The notes under the pieces: generated by a model
Database searches by the model: none
What the model saw: only the letters and a program-made list of their open reading frames with translations
What the model was told of the DNA's origin: nothing
Position numbers and translations under genes: made by a program
Shown here: piece after piece, positions 53,253-63,223 of the stretch
Position numbering within the stretch: the first letter of the stretch is position 1
How the letters are laid out: the number at the start of each line of letters is the position of its first letter
Origin: Methanolobus sp. WCC4
Lineage (GTDB): Archaea > Halobacteriota > Methanosarcinia > Methanosarcinales > Methanosarcinaceae
Direction: 5' to 3'
Assembly: GCF_038022665.1 (NCBI RefSeq)
Contig: NZ_CP150629.1
Coordinates: 1,532,480 to 1,596,479 of the forward strand
DNA length: 64,000 bases

Positions 53253-53783
53253 TTAATTTTGATTAAATTGATTTCCATATTTCTCACTGTAGGTTATCTC
53301 ATCAAGGCTTTTTCTGGATGGTTCTTTCCCGGCGTCTGCAGGATTCCCTATTGCAAGTACTGCCATAAGCTCAAGTGATTCCGGACAACTAAGAATCAAG
53401 TTAACTTTATCTGCGTTGTTTAGTATCTCACCAAGCCAGACTGCACCGAGGTTCAGGTCACAGCATGCAAGAAGCATGTTCTGGATAGCTGCACCGATGG
53501 CCTGTATGTCCTTTGTTCTATTGTACATGGTCTCAGTATCGAGGTAGACTGCGATCAGAAGAGGTGCATCCTGTATTATCTTTGAATAGTGGGTACAACC
53601 TGCAAGTTCCTGCATGGTCTCATTGTTCCTTATTACGATGAACTTCCATGGCTGGTTGTTAAGTCCTGAAGGTGCCCATCTGCCTGCTTCAAGTATGGTT
53701 CTGATATCTTCATCACTGACCGGTTCTTCTGTGTATTTTCTGATGCTTCTTCTTGAAAGGATGGTGTCAATTACTTCTGGCAT
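53253..53783 (-). CDS. Nitroreductase-family FMN protein
   Basis: This 176-residue flavoprotein has the nitroreductase fold. The N-terminal RRSIRKYTEEPV and RWAPSGLNNQPWKFIV segments form the FMN site, and GAAIQNMLLACCDLNLGAVWLG and LAIGNPAD are also typical. It probably reduces quinones or nitro compounds with NAD(P)H, and its actual substrate is unknown. GGAGGTATCGAT gives an excellent ribosome site for ATG 53783. It is convergent with topA and the candidate small RNA, and its promoter precedes 53790. Confidence 0.92.
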   Translation of the reverse strand: MPEVIDTILSRRSIRKYTEEPVSDEDIRTILEAGRWAPSGLNNQPWKFIVIRNNETMQELAGCTHYSKIIQDAPLLIAVYLDTETMYNRTKDIQAIGAAIQNMLLACCDLNLGAVWLGEILNNADKVNLILSCPESLELMAVLAIGNPADAGKEPSRKSLDEITYSEKYGNQFNQN

Positions 53784-53873
53784 ATCGATACCTCCGGTTA
53801 AAGGGAATTATTTCTCAAATCAATATTAGATTATGGTTAAAAAGAATAAAAAAAGTTGTGTAGACCAATTGGT

Positions 53874-54881
53874 CTACTTCTCGTTAAGCTCACTGTTGAG
53901 CCATGGCATCTTGGCCCTGATCTCTTTACCGATGACTTCCAGAGGATGTTCTCTGTCCTGTCTCTCCATTGCGGTAAGGACTGGCCTGTTTGCCTTGCCT
54001 TCAAGTACGAACTCGCGGGCGAACTCTCCGTTCTGTATCCTCTCAAGTGCATCGTACATAGCTTCTCTGGAAAGCTCGTTGATGACCTTAGGTCCAACGG
54101 TCATTCCGCCGTATTCTGCTGTGTTGGATACTGAGTACCACATCTTGTCAAGGCCACCCTCGTGGATGAGGTCGACGATGAGTTTGAGCTCGTGGCATGT
54201 CTCGAAGTATGCCATCTCCGGCTGGTAACCTGCCTCAACAAGTACTTCGAAGGAAGTCTTGATAAGTGATGCTACGCCACCACAGAGGTCTACCTGCTCA
54301 CCGAAGAGATCTGTCTCGGTCTCCTCACGGAAAGATGTCTTGTATACGCCTGCACGGGTACATCCGACACCCTTTGCATGTGCAAGTGCCAGGTCCATTG
54401 CCTTGCCTGTTGCGTCCTGGTAGACTGCTACAAGACCTGGAACTCCTGCGCCCTCTACGTAGGTCCTTCTGACAAGGTGACCAGGGCTCTTTGGAGCTAC
54501 CATGTATACATCGATGTCCTTCTGTGGGACGATCTGGTTGTAGTGGATGTTGAATCCGTGTGAGAATACGATCGCGTTACCAGCTTCAAGTCCTGGCTCG
54601 ATATCGTTGTAGTATACCTGTGCCTGTGTCTCGTCAGGAAGGAGGATCTGGATGACGTCTGCCATCTTTGCTGCTTCTGCAACTGTCATGACCTTGAGGC
54701 CGTCCTCTTCTGCCTGCTTCCAGCGCCTGCTGCCTTCTCTGAGACCGACTGTGACATCAAGACCTGAGTCATGCAGGTTCTGTGCCTGTGCATGTCCCTG
54801 GCTTCCGTAACCCATTACAGCGATCTTTTTACCTTTGAGTAAGTTAAGATCAGCATCGTTATCATAATACATCTGTGCCAT
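53874..54881 (-). CDS. ilvC: Ketol-acid reductoisomerase
   Basis: This enzyme converts acetolactate and acetohydroxybutyrate to dihydroxy acids in valine and isoleucine synthesis, using NAD(P)H and magnesium. It has 335 residues, the usual class I length. The nucleotide-binding [17 protein letters not shown] near residue 24 is intact, and the metal-binding residues lie in [11 protein letters not shown] and [15 protein letters not shown] precedes the start. It is the last gene of the leuA/cimA-ilvB-ilvN-ilvC series and follows ilvN by 67 bases. Confidence 0.97.
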   Translation of the reverse strand: MAQMYYDNDADLNLLKGKKIAVMGYGSQGHAQAQNLHDSGLDVTVGLREGSRRWKQAEEDGLKVMTVAEAAKMADVIQILLPDETQAQVYYNDIEPGLEAGNAIVFSHGFNIHYNQIVPQKDIDVYMVAPKSPGHLVRRTYVEGAGVPGLVAVYQDATGKAMDLALAHAKGVGCTRAGVYKTSFREETETDLFGEQVDLCGGVASLIKTSFEVLVEAGYQPEMAYFETCHELKLIVDLIHEGGLDKMWYSVSNTAEYGGMTVGPKVINELSREAMYDALERIQNGEFAREFVLEGKANRPVLTAMERQDREHPLEVIGKEIRAKMPWLNSELNEK

Positions 54882-54948
54882 TCTATGTACCTCTTTAAGT
54901 GAAATATTTTTAATTCAGATAATTAGACACCTATAAGTGCCTGAATAA

Positions 54949-55434
54949 TTAAGAACTCTTCTGTCCTCTCTTAAGTGCTACCTTTCCGGTCCTTACCATT
55001 TCCTTTATTCCGAAAGGTCTGAGTAATTGCTCGATAGCGTTGATCTTGCCTTCGTCACCTGTGACCTCAATGACCATTGACTTTGAGGCAACATCGATGA
55101 TGCGTGCGCGAAATACGTCTGCTATCTGCATTATCTCTGAACGGTTGGCAACATCGGAGTTCACCTTTATCAGTGCCAGTTCTCTCTCAACGGATTCCTC
55201 TGATTTAAGGTCTGTGACCCTGATGACATCAATGAGCTTGTTGAGCTGCTTGGTAACCTGTTCAAGTACCTCATCATCTCCTTTGACCACAATGGTCATG
55301 CGGGACATGGTCGGGTCCTCGGTGACACCTACTGTAAGGCTGTCAATGTTATAACCTCTTCTTGAGAACATTCCTGCGACTCTTGAGAGTACTCCGTATT
55401 TGTTCTCAACCAGAACTGCAAGTGTATGTCTCAT
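54949..55434 (-). CDS. ilvN: Acetolactate synthase regulatory (small) subunit
   Basis: This is a protein of 161 residues with an N-terminal ACT domain ([31 protein letters not shown]) that binds valine for feedback control, and a C-terminal domain ending [16 protein letters not shown]. It raises the activity of the catalytic subunit. Its start codon overlaps the ilvB stop by 4 bases (ATGA), so the subunits are made in step. Confidence 0.96.
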   Translation of the reverse strand: MRHTLAVLVENKYGVLSRVAGMFSRRGYNIDSLTVGVTEDPTMSRMTIVVKGDDEVLEQVTKQLNKLIDVIRVTDLKSEESVERELALIKVNSDVANRSEIMQIADVFRARIIDVASKSMVIEVTGDEGKINAIEQLLRPFGIKEMVRTGKVALKRGQKSS

Positions 55435-57128
55435 TCTTTCCTCTCCAGGTCAAGTATTTCGTTAATGGCAGCACCTGCCGGTACCATTGGTGATACGTTC
55501 TCCTCGCATTCGACCACAAAGTCGATGACGGTTGGTCTTCCTGAGGCGATTGCTTCCTCGATAGCAGGGCGTACTTCATCACGTTTGGTTGCCCTGAGTC
55601 CAAGTGCACCATATGCTTCTGCAAGTTTGACGAAGTCGACGCTGTCCTGTATACAGGTTGCGGAATATCTCCTGTCGTGGAAGAGCTCCTGCCACTGCCT
55701 GACCATTCCAAGATAACCGTTATTGAAGATCGCTACAATTACCGGGACGTTCTCCTTGACAGCTGTTGCAAGTTCCTGTGAGTTCATCTGGAATGAACCG
55801 TCACCAGCAACGTCAAAGACAACTTTGTCAGGTCTTGCTATCTTGGCACCTATGGCTGCGGGGAATCCGTAACCCATTGTTCCAAGTCCGCCTGATGTGA
55901 TGAATGTCCTTGGTTCACTGAACCTGAAATACTGGGCAGCCCACATCTGATGCTGTCCTACTTCAGTAACTATGATCGCATCCTTGCATGCCTCACTGAT
56001 CTGCTCGACTATGTACTGTGGTTTGATACCATCTCCGTCGTCGGGCTGTACATAGTAGAGAGGATTGATCTTCTTCCAGTGTGCAATTCTGTCAAGCCAT
56101 TTCTCTGACTGTGCCGGGTTCGCATACTTCAGGAGCTTCTGAAGGGCTAATTTTGCATCTCCTACGATCGGTATGTCGACCTTGACGTTCTTTGAGATCT
56201 CTGCAGGGTCGATGTCGATGTGGATTATCTTTGCCTCTGATGCGAATGCCTTGAGCTTACCAGTGACCCTGTCATCGAATCTAGCACCGACAGCAATCAA
56301 AAGGTCGGATTCCTGTATCGCATAGTTGGCGTATTTGGTTCCGTGCATTCCTGGCATTCCAAGGAAAAGCTCGTGTTCAACAGGGAATCCTCCCATGCCT
56401 GTGAGGGTCGTTGTTACAGGTGCTTTTATCTTCTCTGCCAGTTCCCTGAGTTCTTTGCTTGCATCCGAGCTGATGACTCCGCCACCTGCATAGATCACAG
56501 GGTTCTTCGCCTTCTCTATCTCAGCTGCAGCTCTCTTTATCTGCTGGATATTGGCCTTATATGTTGGTTTGTATCCTCTCAGGTTCACAGTTTCAGGGTA
56601 GTAGAAGTCTATCTCCTGAACTGTGACGTCCTTTGGAATGTCGATAAGTACCGGGCCAGGTCTGCCTGTGGATGCGATATGGAATGCTTCCTTGATCACC
56701 TGTGGGAGTTCGTTGGCATCCTGCACAAGGTAGTTGTGCTTTGTAATGGGCATTGTTATGCCTGTGATGTTCGCTTCCTGGAACGCATCATTACCCAGCA
56801 GGGAGCTAGGTACCTGTCCTGTGAAGACTACCATTGGTATGGAGTCCATGTATGCATTTGCGATACCGGTTACAAGGTTTGTTGCTCCCGGTCCTGATGT
56901 AGCGATGCATACTCCGGTCTTTCCGGTAGCTCTTGCATATCCTTCTGCTCCGTGGACTGCAGCTTGCTCGTGGCGGACAAGTACATGACGGATATCCGCA
57001 TCATAGAGCTCATCATAGATGGGGAGCAGTACACCTCCCGGATATCCGAAGATGGTGTCGACACCTTCCCTGTACAGGCACTCGATGAAGGCTCTTGCAC
57101 CTGTCATTCTTTCCGTCTTCTCTGTCAT
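55431..57128 (-). CDS. ilvB: Acetolactate synthase catalytic (large) subunit
   Basis: This thiamine-diphosphate enzyme of 565 residues makes acetolactate from two pyruvates, or acetohydroxybutyrate, in branched-chain amino acid synthesis. The N-terminal [15 protein letters not shown] and catalytic glutamate ([16 protein letters not shown]), the FAD region around [11 protein letters not shown], and the cofactor motif [12 protein letters not shown]...NNGYLG are all present. It lies 80 bases after leuA/cimA and overlaps ilvN by 4 bases. The AGAGGATCA before the ATG at 57128 serves as ribosome site. Confidence 0.97.
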   Translation of the reverse strand: MTEKTERMTGARAFIECLYREGVDTIFGYPGGVLLPIYDELYDADIRHVLVRHEQAAVHGAEGYARATGKTGVCIATSGPGATNLVTGIANAYMDSIPMVVFTGQVPSSLLGNDAFQEANITGITMPITKHNYLVQDANELPQVIKEAFHIASTGRPGPVLIDIPKDVTVQEIDFYYPETVNLRGYKPTYKANIQQIKRAAAEIEKAKNPVIYAGGGVISSDASKELRELAEKIKAPVTTTLTGMGGFPVEHELFLGMPGMHGTKYANYAIQESDLLIAVGARFDDRVTGKLKAFASEAKIIHIDIDPAEISKNVKVDIPIVGDAKLALQKLLKYANPAQSEKWLDRIAHWKKINPLYYVQPDDGDGIKPQYIVEQISEACKDAIIVTEVGQHQMWAAQYFRFSEPRTFITSGGLGTMGYGFPAAIGAKIARPDKVVFDVAGDGSFQMNSQELATAVKENVPVIVAIFNNGYLGMVRQWQELFHDRRYSATCIQDSVDFVKLAEAYGALGLRATKRDEVRPAIEEAIASGRPTVIDFVVECEENVSPMVPAGAAINEILDLERKE

Positions 57129-57208
57129 ATTGATCCTCTGAATTGTTAATATGTGATCGGTCGTTTGCGTGTAGATTGATAGTATCTAACTTATAGGTTT
57201 CTGATGTT

Positions 57209-58687
57209 TCAGATGAGGCGGTTTATTCCGTTTACCAGTGCCTCTACAGAAGCCATGACGATATCTGTGCGTGACCCTCTGGATGTTACCATCTTACCAT
57301 CTTTTGATAGCTTGACCAATACCTCTACAAGGGCATCGGTACCGCCGCTTATGGCATCTACATGATACTCTTCAAGCTGTACATCTGCAATACCTGAAAT
57401 TCCTTTCTTGATACTTGCAAAGGTGGCATCAACAGGACCGTCTCCTGTGCCAGCTTCTATCACTTCGTTCCCGTCCACCTTCATCTTGACAGAAGCTGTC
57501 GGGGTAACTCTGTTGCCTGATACTACAGTATACTCTTCGAGAATGACCTTTGCCTCTCTCTGGATATTGAGCACTGTTTCGGTAATGGTCTGGAGATCCG
57601 CATCGGTGACCTTCTTGCCGTGGTCCCCGAGTTCCTTGACACGGTTCAGGATCTCATGCAACTGGGAATCATCCACATCGAATCCCATTTCCTTGACAGC
57701 AAGTGTAACTGAACTCTTGCCTGCATGTTTTCCAAGCACGATCTTTCTTTCTCTTCCGAGTACTTCGGGTTTTATCGGCTCGTATGTTTCGGTGTCAGCC
57801 AGCAATCCGTGTACGTGGATACCTGCTTCATGGGTGAATGCATTACCACCAATGAGTGATTTGTTTGGTGCAACAGGTAATCCTGTGAGTTTGCTCACAA
57901 GTCTTGAGGTCTTGAAGATCTCTTTTGTGTCAATTCCGGTTTTGCATTTGTATAACCATTCAATGGTCATGACAACTTCTTCCAGGGCGGTGTTCCCGGC
58001 TCTTTCACCAATGCCGTTGATAGTTACGTGTGCCTGCTGTGCACCAGCTCTTAAAGCTGCTATGGTGTTCGCTGTTCCCAGGCCGAAGTCGTTATGGCAG
58101 TGGATACTTACAGGTGCTTTTACCGCAGAGCAGAGGTCACTGAACATAAATTCCGTTTTTTCAGGAACAAGTAACCCGACTGTATCACAGAAGCATAATC
58201 TGTCAGCTCCTGCATCAACACCGTCATTGTATAATGACTTAAGGAAGTCAAGGTCAGCCCTTGATGCGTCCTCTCCACTAAGCTCTACGATGAGGCCATG
58301 TTCCTTTGCATATTCGGTAACATCAATCGCCATCTGCCTGACAGTTTCCCTGTCCTTCTTGAGCTTTACGTTGATATGAAGGTCGGATACCGGAGCTACA
58401 AGATGGATGGAGTCCACATCACATGACAGTGCATGGTCTACGTCTGGCTTCATTATTCTGCAGTAGCTGCATATCTCTGCATTCAGCCCTTCAGCAACTA
58501 CAGCCCTGATGGACTCACGCTCGCCTTCTGAGGTGATGGCTGAGCCTGCCTCGATCACATCTACGCCAAGTTCATCCAATTTTGTAGCGATCTCTACCTT
58601 ATCTCTGCTGGTAAGTGCTACGCCTGGTGTTTGTTCGCCGTCTCTAAGCGTTGTGTCTAAAAACCGGATATTTTCGAATAATATAAT
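57209..58687 (-). CDS. 2-isopropylmalate/citramalate synthase family, no standard start codon
   Basis: This enzyme condenses acetyl-CoA with a 2-keto acid. Members make 2-isopropylmalate (LeuA) or citramalate (CimA), and the position before ilvB suits either. The TIM barrel has NIRFLDTTLRDGEQTPG, HCHNDFGLGTAN and GGNAFTHEAGIHVHG, followed by a C-terminal LeuA dimer domain (about 120 residues). The catalytic LDTTLRDGEQTPG is encoded upstream of the first standard codon (TTG 58579). Between the TGA at 58691-58693 and that TTG there is no ATG, GTG or TTG. Translation may begin at ATT 58687 or ATA 58684, behind GTGAGGG, or after a frameshift from GTG 58694. I give 58687 as the limit. Confidence 0.78.
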   Translation of the reverse strand: MILFENIRFLDTTLRDGEQTPGVALTSRDKVEIATKLDELGVDVIEAGSAITSEGERESIRAVVAEGLNAEICSYCRIMKPDVDHALSCDVDSIHLVAPVSDLHINVKLKKDRETVRQMAIDVTEYAKEHGLIVELSGEDASRADLDFLKSLYNDGVDAGADRLCFCDTVGLLVPEKTEFMFSDLCSAVKAPVSIHCHNDFGLGTANTIAALRAGAQQAHVTINGIGERAGNTALEEVVMTIEWLYKCKTGIDTKEIFKTSRLVSKLTGLPVAPNKSLIGGNAFTHEAGIHVHGLLADTETYEPIKPEVLGRERKIVLGKHAGKSSVTLAVKEMGFDVDDSQLHEILNRVKELGDHGKKVTDADLQTITETVLNIQREAKVILEEYTVVSGNRVTPTASVKMKVDGNEVIEAGTGDGPVDATFASIKKGISGIADVQLEEYHVDAISGGTDALVEVLVKLSKDGKMVTSRGSRTDIVMASVEALVNGINRLI

Positions 58688-58742
58688 CCCTCACGATATT
58701 TGTCTGCTACTGAGCAGCAGCTTTAAGGGATACACTGAAGTG

Positions 58743-58780
58743 CTATATATGTATGACGATGTTATATCATGATTCGTCAT
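58743..58780 (-). promoter_or_regulatory. leuA/cimA promoter with ATGACGA inverted repeat
   Basis: On the minus strand TATA-like CATATATAGC (about 58743-58752) precedes the leuA/cimA leader. Just upstream of it is an inverted repeat, ATGACGA (58753-58759) with TCGTCAT (58774-58780), separated by 14 bases. A dyad next to the TATA box suggests an activator or repressor of branched-chain amino acid synthesis. The leader also has a CTGCT/AGCAG stem just before the ribosome site. Confidence 0.5.
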
Positions 58781-58806
58781 AAAAAAGAGCGGGGAACTCT
58801 GTCCCC
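58780..58806 (-). terminator. Terminator of the M42 peptidase gene
   Basis: GGGGA (58791-58795) pairs with TCCCC (58802-58806) around a 6-base loop, and on the minus strand it runs into CGCTCTTTTTTATG. It follows the M42 peptidase stop by about 30 bases. Confidence 0.65.
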
Positions 58807-58834
58807 AATTAAGTATTCTAATGTATCTGTCGGA

Positions 58835-59890
58835 TCAGAAGTAATCATTTACACTGAGGACTGCCTTTGCCACGAGGTCAGAGCAGCTCTGAAGGTCTGA
58901 AAGGTCAAGGACCTCTACAGGAGAGTGTATGTATCTTGTTGCGACACTGATAACCGTTGATGGTATTCCTTCTCTTGTAAGGTGGATCGCTGTTGCGTCT
59001 GTTGTGCCTCCATCTCCTACGTCTGTCTGATATGCTATCTCATTCTTCTCAGCAGTCTCCACAAGCCATCTGACAACCTGTGGTGATGCAATTATACCTC
59101 TTCCTGCAGCATCAGCTATTGTTATCACACCGCCTTTTCCTGTGTCGAGTGCGGATTCATTTTTGCTCATGCCCGGATGGTCGCCGGGGATGGTCGTATC
59201 AATGGCGATAGCAATATCAGGATCAAGTCCGAATGCGGATGTGCGTGCACCTTTAAGGCCGACCTCTTCCTGCACAGTGCCAACTGCGTAGACGGTTGCT
59301 TTGATATCCATCTCTGCAATCTGGCGCATGGCATCGATCATTATAGCGCAACCTGCCCTGTTATCGAATGCTTTGCCTGTGATTTTATTGTTTGCGAGTT
59401 TTTTTACCTCGCGATCCATAGAGACAGGAGTTCCAACGATGATGCCCATATTCGTGGCGTCTTCTTTGTCCTTTGCACCCACATCGATGAACATCTCCTT
59501 AGCTTCCGGAGGTTTTTTCCTGTCATCAGGTTTCATGACATGTGGTGGTTTTGAACCAATAACTCCTGGTATTGGTCCGTTTGTGGTGTGAACGATGACT
59601 CTCTGGCTATGTAAAGTAGGGTCATACCATCCTCCTATCTTCACGAACTTGAGGAATCCATTGTCATCTATATACTTGACCATCAGGCCTATCTCATCCA
59701 TGTGTGCGGCAAGCATAATGGATGGTCCTTCTCCCTTTTTGACGGCTATTAGGTTTCCCATCTTGTCAATGCGCATCTCATCCATGTATGGTTCGAGCTC
59801 TTCTTCAAGCATGGTCCTTATGTCGCCTTCACTACCAGATATGCCGTGTGCATTGGATAATTTTGTGATTAGTTCTTCCATGATGATCAT
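58835..59890 (-). CDS. M42-family aminopeptidase
   Basis: This metallo-aminopeptidase of 351 residues belongs to the family that forms tetrahedral dodecamers in archaea and degrades peptides. All the metal and catalytic residues are visible: AAHMDEIGLM (His), DNRAGCAIM (bridging Asp), QEEVGLKGA (catalytic Glu and metal Glu), IAIDTTIPGDHPG (Asp) and YIHSPVEVL (His). It releases N-terminal residues from short peptides. The start may be ATG 59881 rather than 59890. The leuA/cimA gene follows on the same strand after a terminator. Confidence 0.94.
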   Translation of the reverse strand: MIIMEELITKLSNAHGISGSEGDIRTMLEEELEPYMDEMRIDKMGNLIAVKKGEGPSIMLAAHMDEIGLMVKYIDDNGFLKFVKIGGWYDPTLHSQRVIVHTTNGPIPGVIGSKPPHVMKPDDRKKPPEAKEMFIDVGAKDKEDATNMGIIVGTPVSMDREVKKLANNKITGKAFDNRAGCAIMIDAMRQIAEMDIKATVYAVGTVQEEVGLKGARTSAFGLDPDIAIAIDTTIPGDHPGMSKNESALDTGKGGVITIADAAGRGIIASPQVVRWLVETAEKNEIAYQTDVGDGGTTDATAIHLTREGIPSTVISVATRYIHSPVEVLDLSDLQSCSDLVAKAVLSVNDYF

Positions 59891-60009
59891 CTTCTGATGT
59901 TATTCAGGGAAGTATAGGATTGAAGGGATATAAAAGTTTGAGTTAGAAAAGAATCAGTATAATTATTTATGAGAATAAAAAAAGAGAAAAAAGGAGTAAG
60001 TTAAATCAC

Positions 60010-60582
60010 TTACTCTTCCTTACGGCGCTGCATGAAGAATGCAAGACCGATTATTGCAGCTACTGGGAGTGCAATGGTTGGGAATTCTGGGATTGCTCCA
60101 TAGAAATAGCTACTTGCTGCCCCTCTAAACTTTACTGTGAGTATTACATCGGACCCATCTGGATTTTTGAGTGTTGTTGGAACTCCATTGTCATCAACTA
60201 CACCTACATATAAGAACAGGAACTGTTCACCAACTTCTGTAACTGTAACATTTATTGCATTCAAATCGAAATAAGTATCAGCGCCAATTGGAGTAACCGG
60301 ATGGCCTTGATTTTTTAAGAAATCGACTTCTACGCCATCTGATGTTAGAATATCATTTACCATGTAAACTACATTCTCACCTGTAAAGTCACCTGTAGGA
60401 CTTTCATCTCCATATATCAGTATTGAAAAAGTTTCTGGAACATTGACTCTGAGTGTTTGGTCTTCTAGTGACAATGCCGTCATATCTGAGTTTACAATAT
60501 CTCCTGATACAGCACTAGCAACATTCATAAAGCCTATGAGGCATACGGTAGCCACTAATAGCATTCTAAAGTTTATTTTCAT
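60010..60582 (-). CDS. Exported protein with PEF-CTERM sorting tail
   Basis: This is a protein of about 190 residues with a signal peptide (ending ASAV) and a central extracellular beta-rich region. The C-terminal PEFPTIALPVAAIIGLAFFMQRRKEE is the PEF-CTERM signal, which archaeosortases of the ArtC type are known to remove while attaching the protein to the cell surface. The start at ATG 60582 is preferred because GGTGGT precedes it. GTG 60594 is an alternative. It begins a surface-related region that continues beyond the window. Its own function is not recognisable. Confidence 0.82.
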   Translation of the reverse strand: MKINFRMLLVATVCLIGFMNVASAVSGDIVNSDMTALSLEDQTLRVNVPETFSILIYGDESPTGDFTGENVVYMVNDILTSDGVEVDFLKNQGHPVTPIGADTYFDLNAINVTVTEVGEQFLFLYVGVVDDNGVPTTLKNPDGSDVILTVKFRGAASSYFYGAIPEFPTIALPVAAIIGLAFFMQRRKEE

Positions 60583-60750
60583 ATTTTGTACCACCTTTTG
60601 ATTTGTTAGATGCCTATGTCATCTTCATATAAAGTATAGTATTTCTCATATTACTTTATGAAGTCCTTGTATATATACATTTGTAAAAAGGAATAAATGT
60701 TATACTCATCATTATGATGAGTTTTTATTTTAGTTTTTTTCTATGGCATT

Positions 60751-63132
60751 TTATTCTTCATGTCTAGCTATCTTGAAAGCTTCATGATCATACAGGTTTT
60801 GTGAGTTAATGGTTGTTGCTGAGGCTATAACCGATGCATAACCATCACTTGTGTAGTCATCCATTGTTACAATATATGAATAGGTGCTATCTGAATAGCC
60901 TTTAAACACTACTTCTAAGTTCCTTCCTTTTGAGTCTCTGACCGTCACGGTAGGGTTATTTTGGAGTGTGGAGGATGGAATTATATATATAGTAGTTTCA
61001 TCTCCAGTTACCTTTCCAGGATCGATTGTAATGTCAAGTTCTTCTAATAACTCGGAAATCAGGATTGTTCCTAATGTATAGCCTGTATTACCTGCAAAAT
61101 CTTCTCCTGCAATCTCAAGGTCCAACTCGTCAATATCTTTTTCTACGTAATATTTTGTACTCCATACTATATTATTTGAACTTGTCAAGGTTATGGATTC
61201 AGATTCATCAAAGTTTCGTTCTGTAGCTGTACATGTCAATTTTCGTAGTGGCTCACTAGATTCAACAGTAATATAGGTAAAATCATTAGTTGGGTTCGGA
61301 GTTATGTCAAGTGAGATAATAGGGGCAAAATTATCAACAAAAGTATATGCATCAGCAACAGAATGTTCTTGTTCTTCTGTGAAAACATAATCAACTGCTT
61401 TAGACCGGAAGTAATAGGTATAACCCTCTTTACCTTCAAATGTAGCGGATGTCTCTTTGGTTTGACTCAACCAGCGCTTCCATTTTTTTCCGTCAGTACT
61501 ATAATCAATATCAAAGTACAGGATGCCTGTGTCTTCATCAGTTCCTTCCCACTTAACTGTAAAATTCTCAGTATTTATGTTGGATTGAAGTGGAAGCACC
61601 TTTGAAGTTGGAGGCACAAATTCAATGGTATTATCATTTTGTATATATGGAGATGCTTCTGATAATGGTAGGAAACTGATTTCATCGATAATCATAGATA
61701 CAGGGTGAATTACTTTATTTCTCTCTTGTTTCAATGTGAAACCAAGGATATTAGTTCCATTTTGTATTGTGACAGGGATTTGTATGTGCTGCCAGCCTTC
61801 ATCACCATTTATTCCATCCGACCAGACAATATCTCCATTGAGAATAACTTGTTTGAATTGAGTATCTTCTTCTTCATTATTTGTGTATGTATCCTTTAAG
61901 TAGACAGACAAAAGTACATTTTCTTTCCTAGAACTCTGTACTTCTTGCTGGACAGAATGTCTATTTTCTCTATAATTCTCTATTATGCCTTCATAAGTAC
62001 TTTGTATTACATAACCACCTGTCGAATATATTCCTAAATTTCTGTAATATCCTTTAGCATAGGTATCATTTGTAGAAGTAAATTGCCAGCTTTCATTAGA
62101 TTCCATTGAAGGGTTATCCAAGTTTATGAAGTCAATAAGTTTAGAATTAGTAGATGAAAAAGTGGTCAATTCCTGAGTTACCCACAAATAAACTGATCTA
62201 TGGTTATATCCATTTTTGTATAGTGCAAATTCTAATTTTTGTATTCCTTTTTTGTATTTTGTAGGTAAAATCGATACTTCTTCTTCCCATTTTTCATTTT
62301 TCTCTAGAAACACATCACTTTGTGCTACTATATCATTATCTAATTTCACTTGAAGTGTATAATTTGCAGATGCGGATTCATAATTCTCAATTCCTACAAT
62401 CAAACTTGTAGGTTGTATCATTGATAATGTACTTGGATAATTTTCAGCTTTTCCTTCTGGACCAAGAATATAAAGTGAAGTGAATGTCTCTTTCTCTTTT
62501 GTGAAAGTCTTATGAACAAAGGTACCACTTACAATAATTAGTGAACATAGTAATGCGATTAAAAGAGCTTTTCTTATTTTAGGTTCCACTCCTTCATCTA
62601 TGATTTCATTGAGTTTTGCTCCATTTATAGGTTTGACCTTTATTTTATTTTTGACAATGAATTTCTTTATGTCATCACTATCTTCTTTTATTCCACTATT
62701 TTCTTCGTTTTCATCTGTATGGAATTTTAGATATAAAGGAACAGTGAAACGTTCATTTTCATTGATACGACTTCTATTGATGTAAGCAAATAAACCAAGT
62801 ATGCAAGTGATAAAGAAAAGAGATATTGTGATTGAGCTTGGTTTGAAGAGCCATCCTGTTTGACTTATCAACAATCCATCTATTATGACTATGGTTATAC
62901 TAAAAGCTACACTCAATGTGAAACGTTGAACCCAATTAATTTCGTTCTTTCTTGGAAAGAAGGCAGCTATCAAAGCATATCCCGGGATGAAGAATATTAG
63001 TAATGATGCATATATTATTCTTAGTACTGTTTCATTTAAATGCGGAATCACTGTGAATATCACTGATAAAAAAGCAAGTATCAGTATTATTTTCAGGTCG
63101 AGTGTATAGTGATTGTTTTTGGGATTAAGCAT
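60751..63132 (-). CDS. DUF1616 membrane protein with large extracellular region
   Basis: This protein of 793 residues has the DUF1616 pattern in the first 330 residues: four N-terminal membrane helices (about residues 10-130), a hydrophilic stretch, a fifth helix near residue 190, then the conserved SLYILGPEGKAENYP region outside the cell. The remaining 450 residues are beta-rich, with lectin- or Ig-like modules and an FN3-like segment (SNINTENFTVKWEGTDEDTG). Such proteins occur with surface polysaccharide and S-layer genes in archaea. The start at 63132 has GGAATGG upstream. 63159 is possible but has no ribosome site. The gene is AT-rich compared with its neighbours. Confidence 0.78.
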   Translation of the reverse strand: MLNPKNNHYTLDLKIILILAFLSVIFTVIPHLNETVLRIIYASLLIFFIPGYALIAAFFPRKNEINWVQRFTLSVAFSITIVIIDGLLISQTGWLFKPSSITISLFFITCILGLFAYINRSRINENERFTVPLYLKFHTDENEENSGIKEDSDDIKKFIVKNKIKVKPINGAKLNEIIDEGVEPKIRKALLIALLCSLIIVSGTFVHKTFTKEKETFTSLYILGPEGKAENYPSTLSMIQPTSLIVGIENYESASANYTLQVKLDNDIVAQSDVFLEKNEKWEEEVSILPTKYKKGIQKLEFALYKNGYNHRSVYLWVTQELTTFSSTNSKLIDFINLDNPSMESNESWQFTSTNDTYAKGYYRNLGIYSTGGYVIQSTYEGIIENYRENRHSVQQEVQSSRKENVLLSVYLKDTYTNNEEEDTQFKQVILNGDIVWSDGINGDEGWQHIQIPVTIQNGTNILGFTLKQERNKVIHPVSMIIDEISFLPLSEASPYIQNDNTIEFVPPTSKVLPLQSNINTENFTVKWEGTDEDTGILYFDIDYSTDGKKWKRWLSQTKETSATFEGKEGYTYYFRSKAVDYVFTEEQEHSVADAYTFVDNFAPIISLDITPNPTNDFTYITVESSEPLRKLTCTATERNFDESESITLTSSNNIVWSTKYYVEKDIDELDLEIAGEDFAGNTGYTLGTILISELLEELDITIDPGKVTGDETTIYIIPSSTLQNNPTVTVRDSKGRNLEVVFKGYSDSTYSYIVTMDDYTSDGYASVIASATTINSQNLYDHEAFKIARHEE

Positions 63133-63223
63133 CAATGAACACCATTCCTTTATGTGCATATATTGATTATATTTCTTAAGGTATACTTATAAAAGCTCTT
63201 CTTTTGATGATGTATGGATTCTC

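Noticed and set aside
57209-58579. leuA/cimA as a truncated pseudogene beginning at TTG 58579
   Set aside because: The missing catalytic N-terminus is fully encoded in the same frame just upstream, so the gene is complete except for its start codon.
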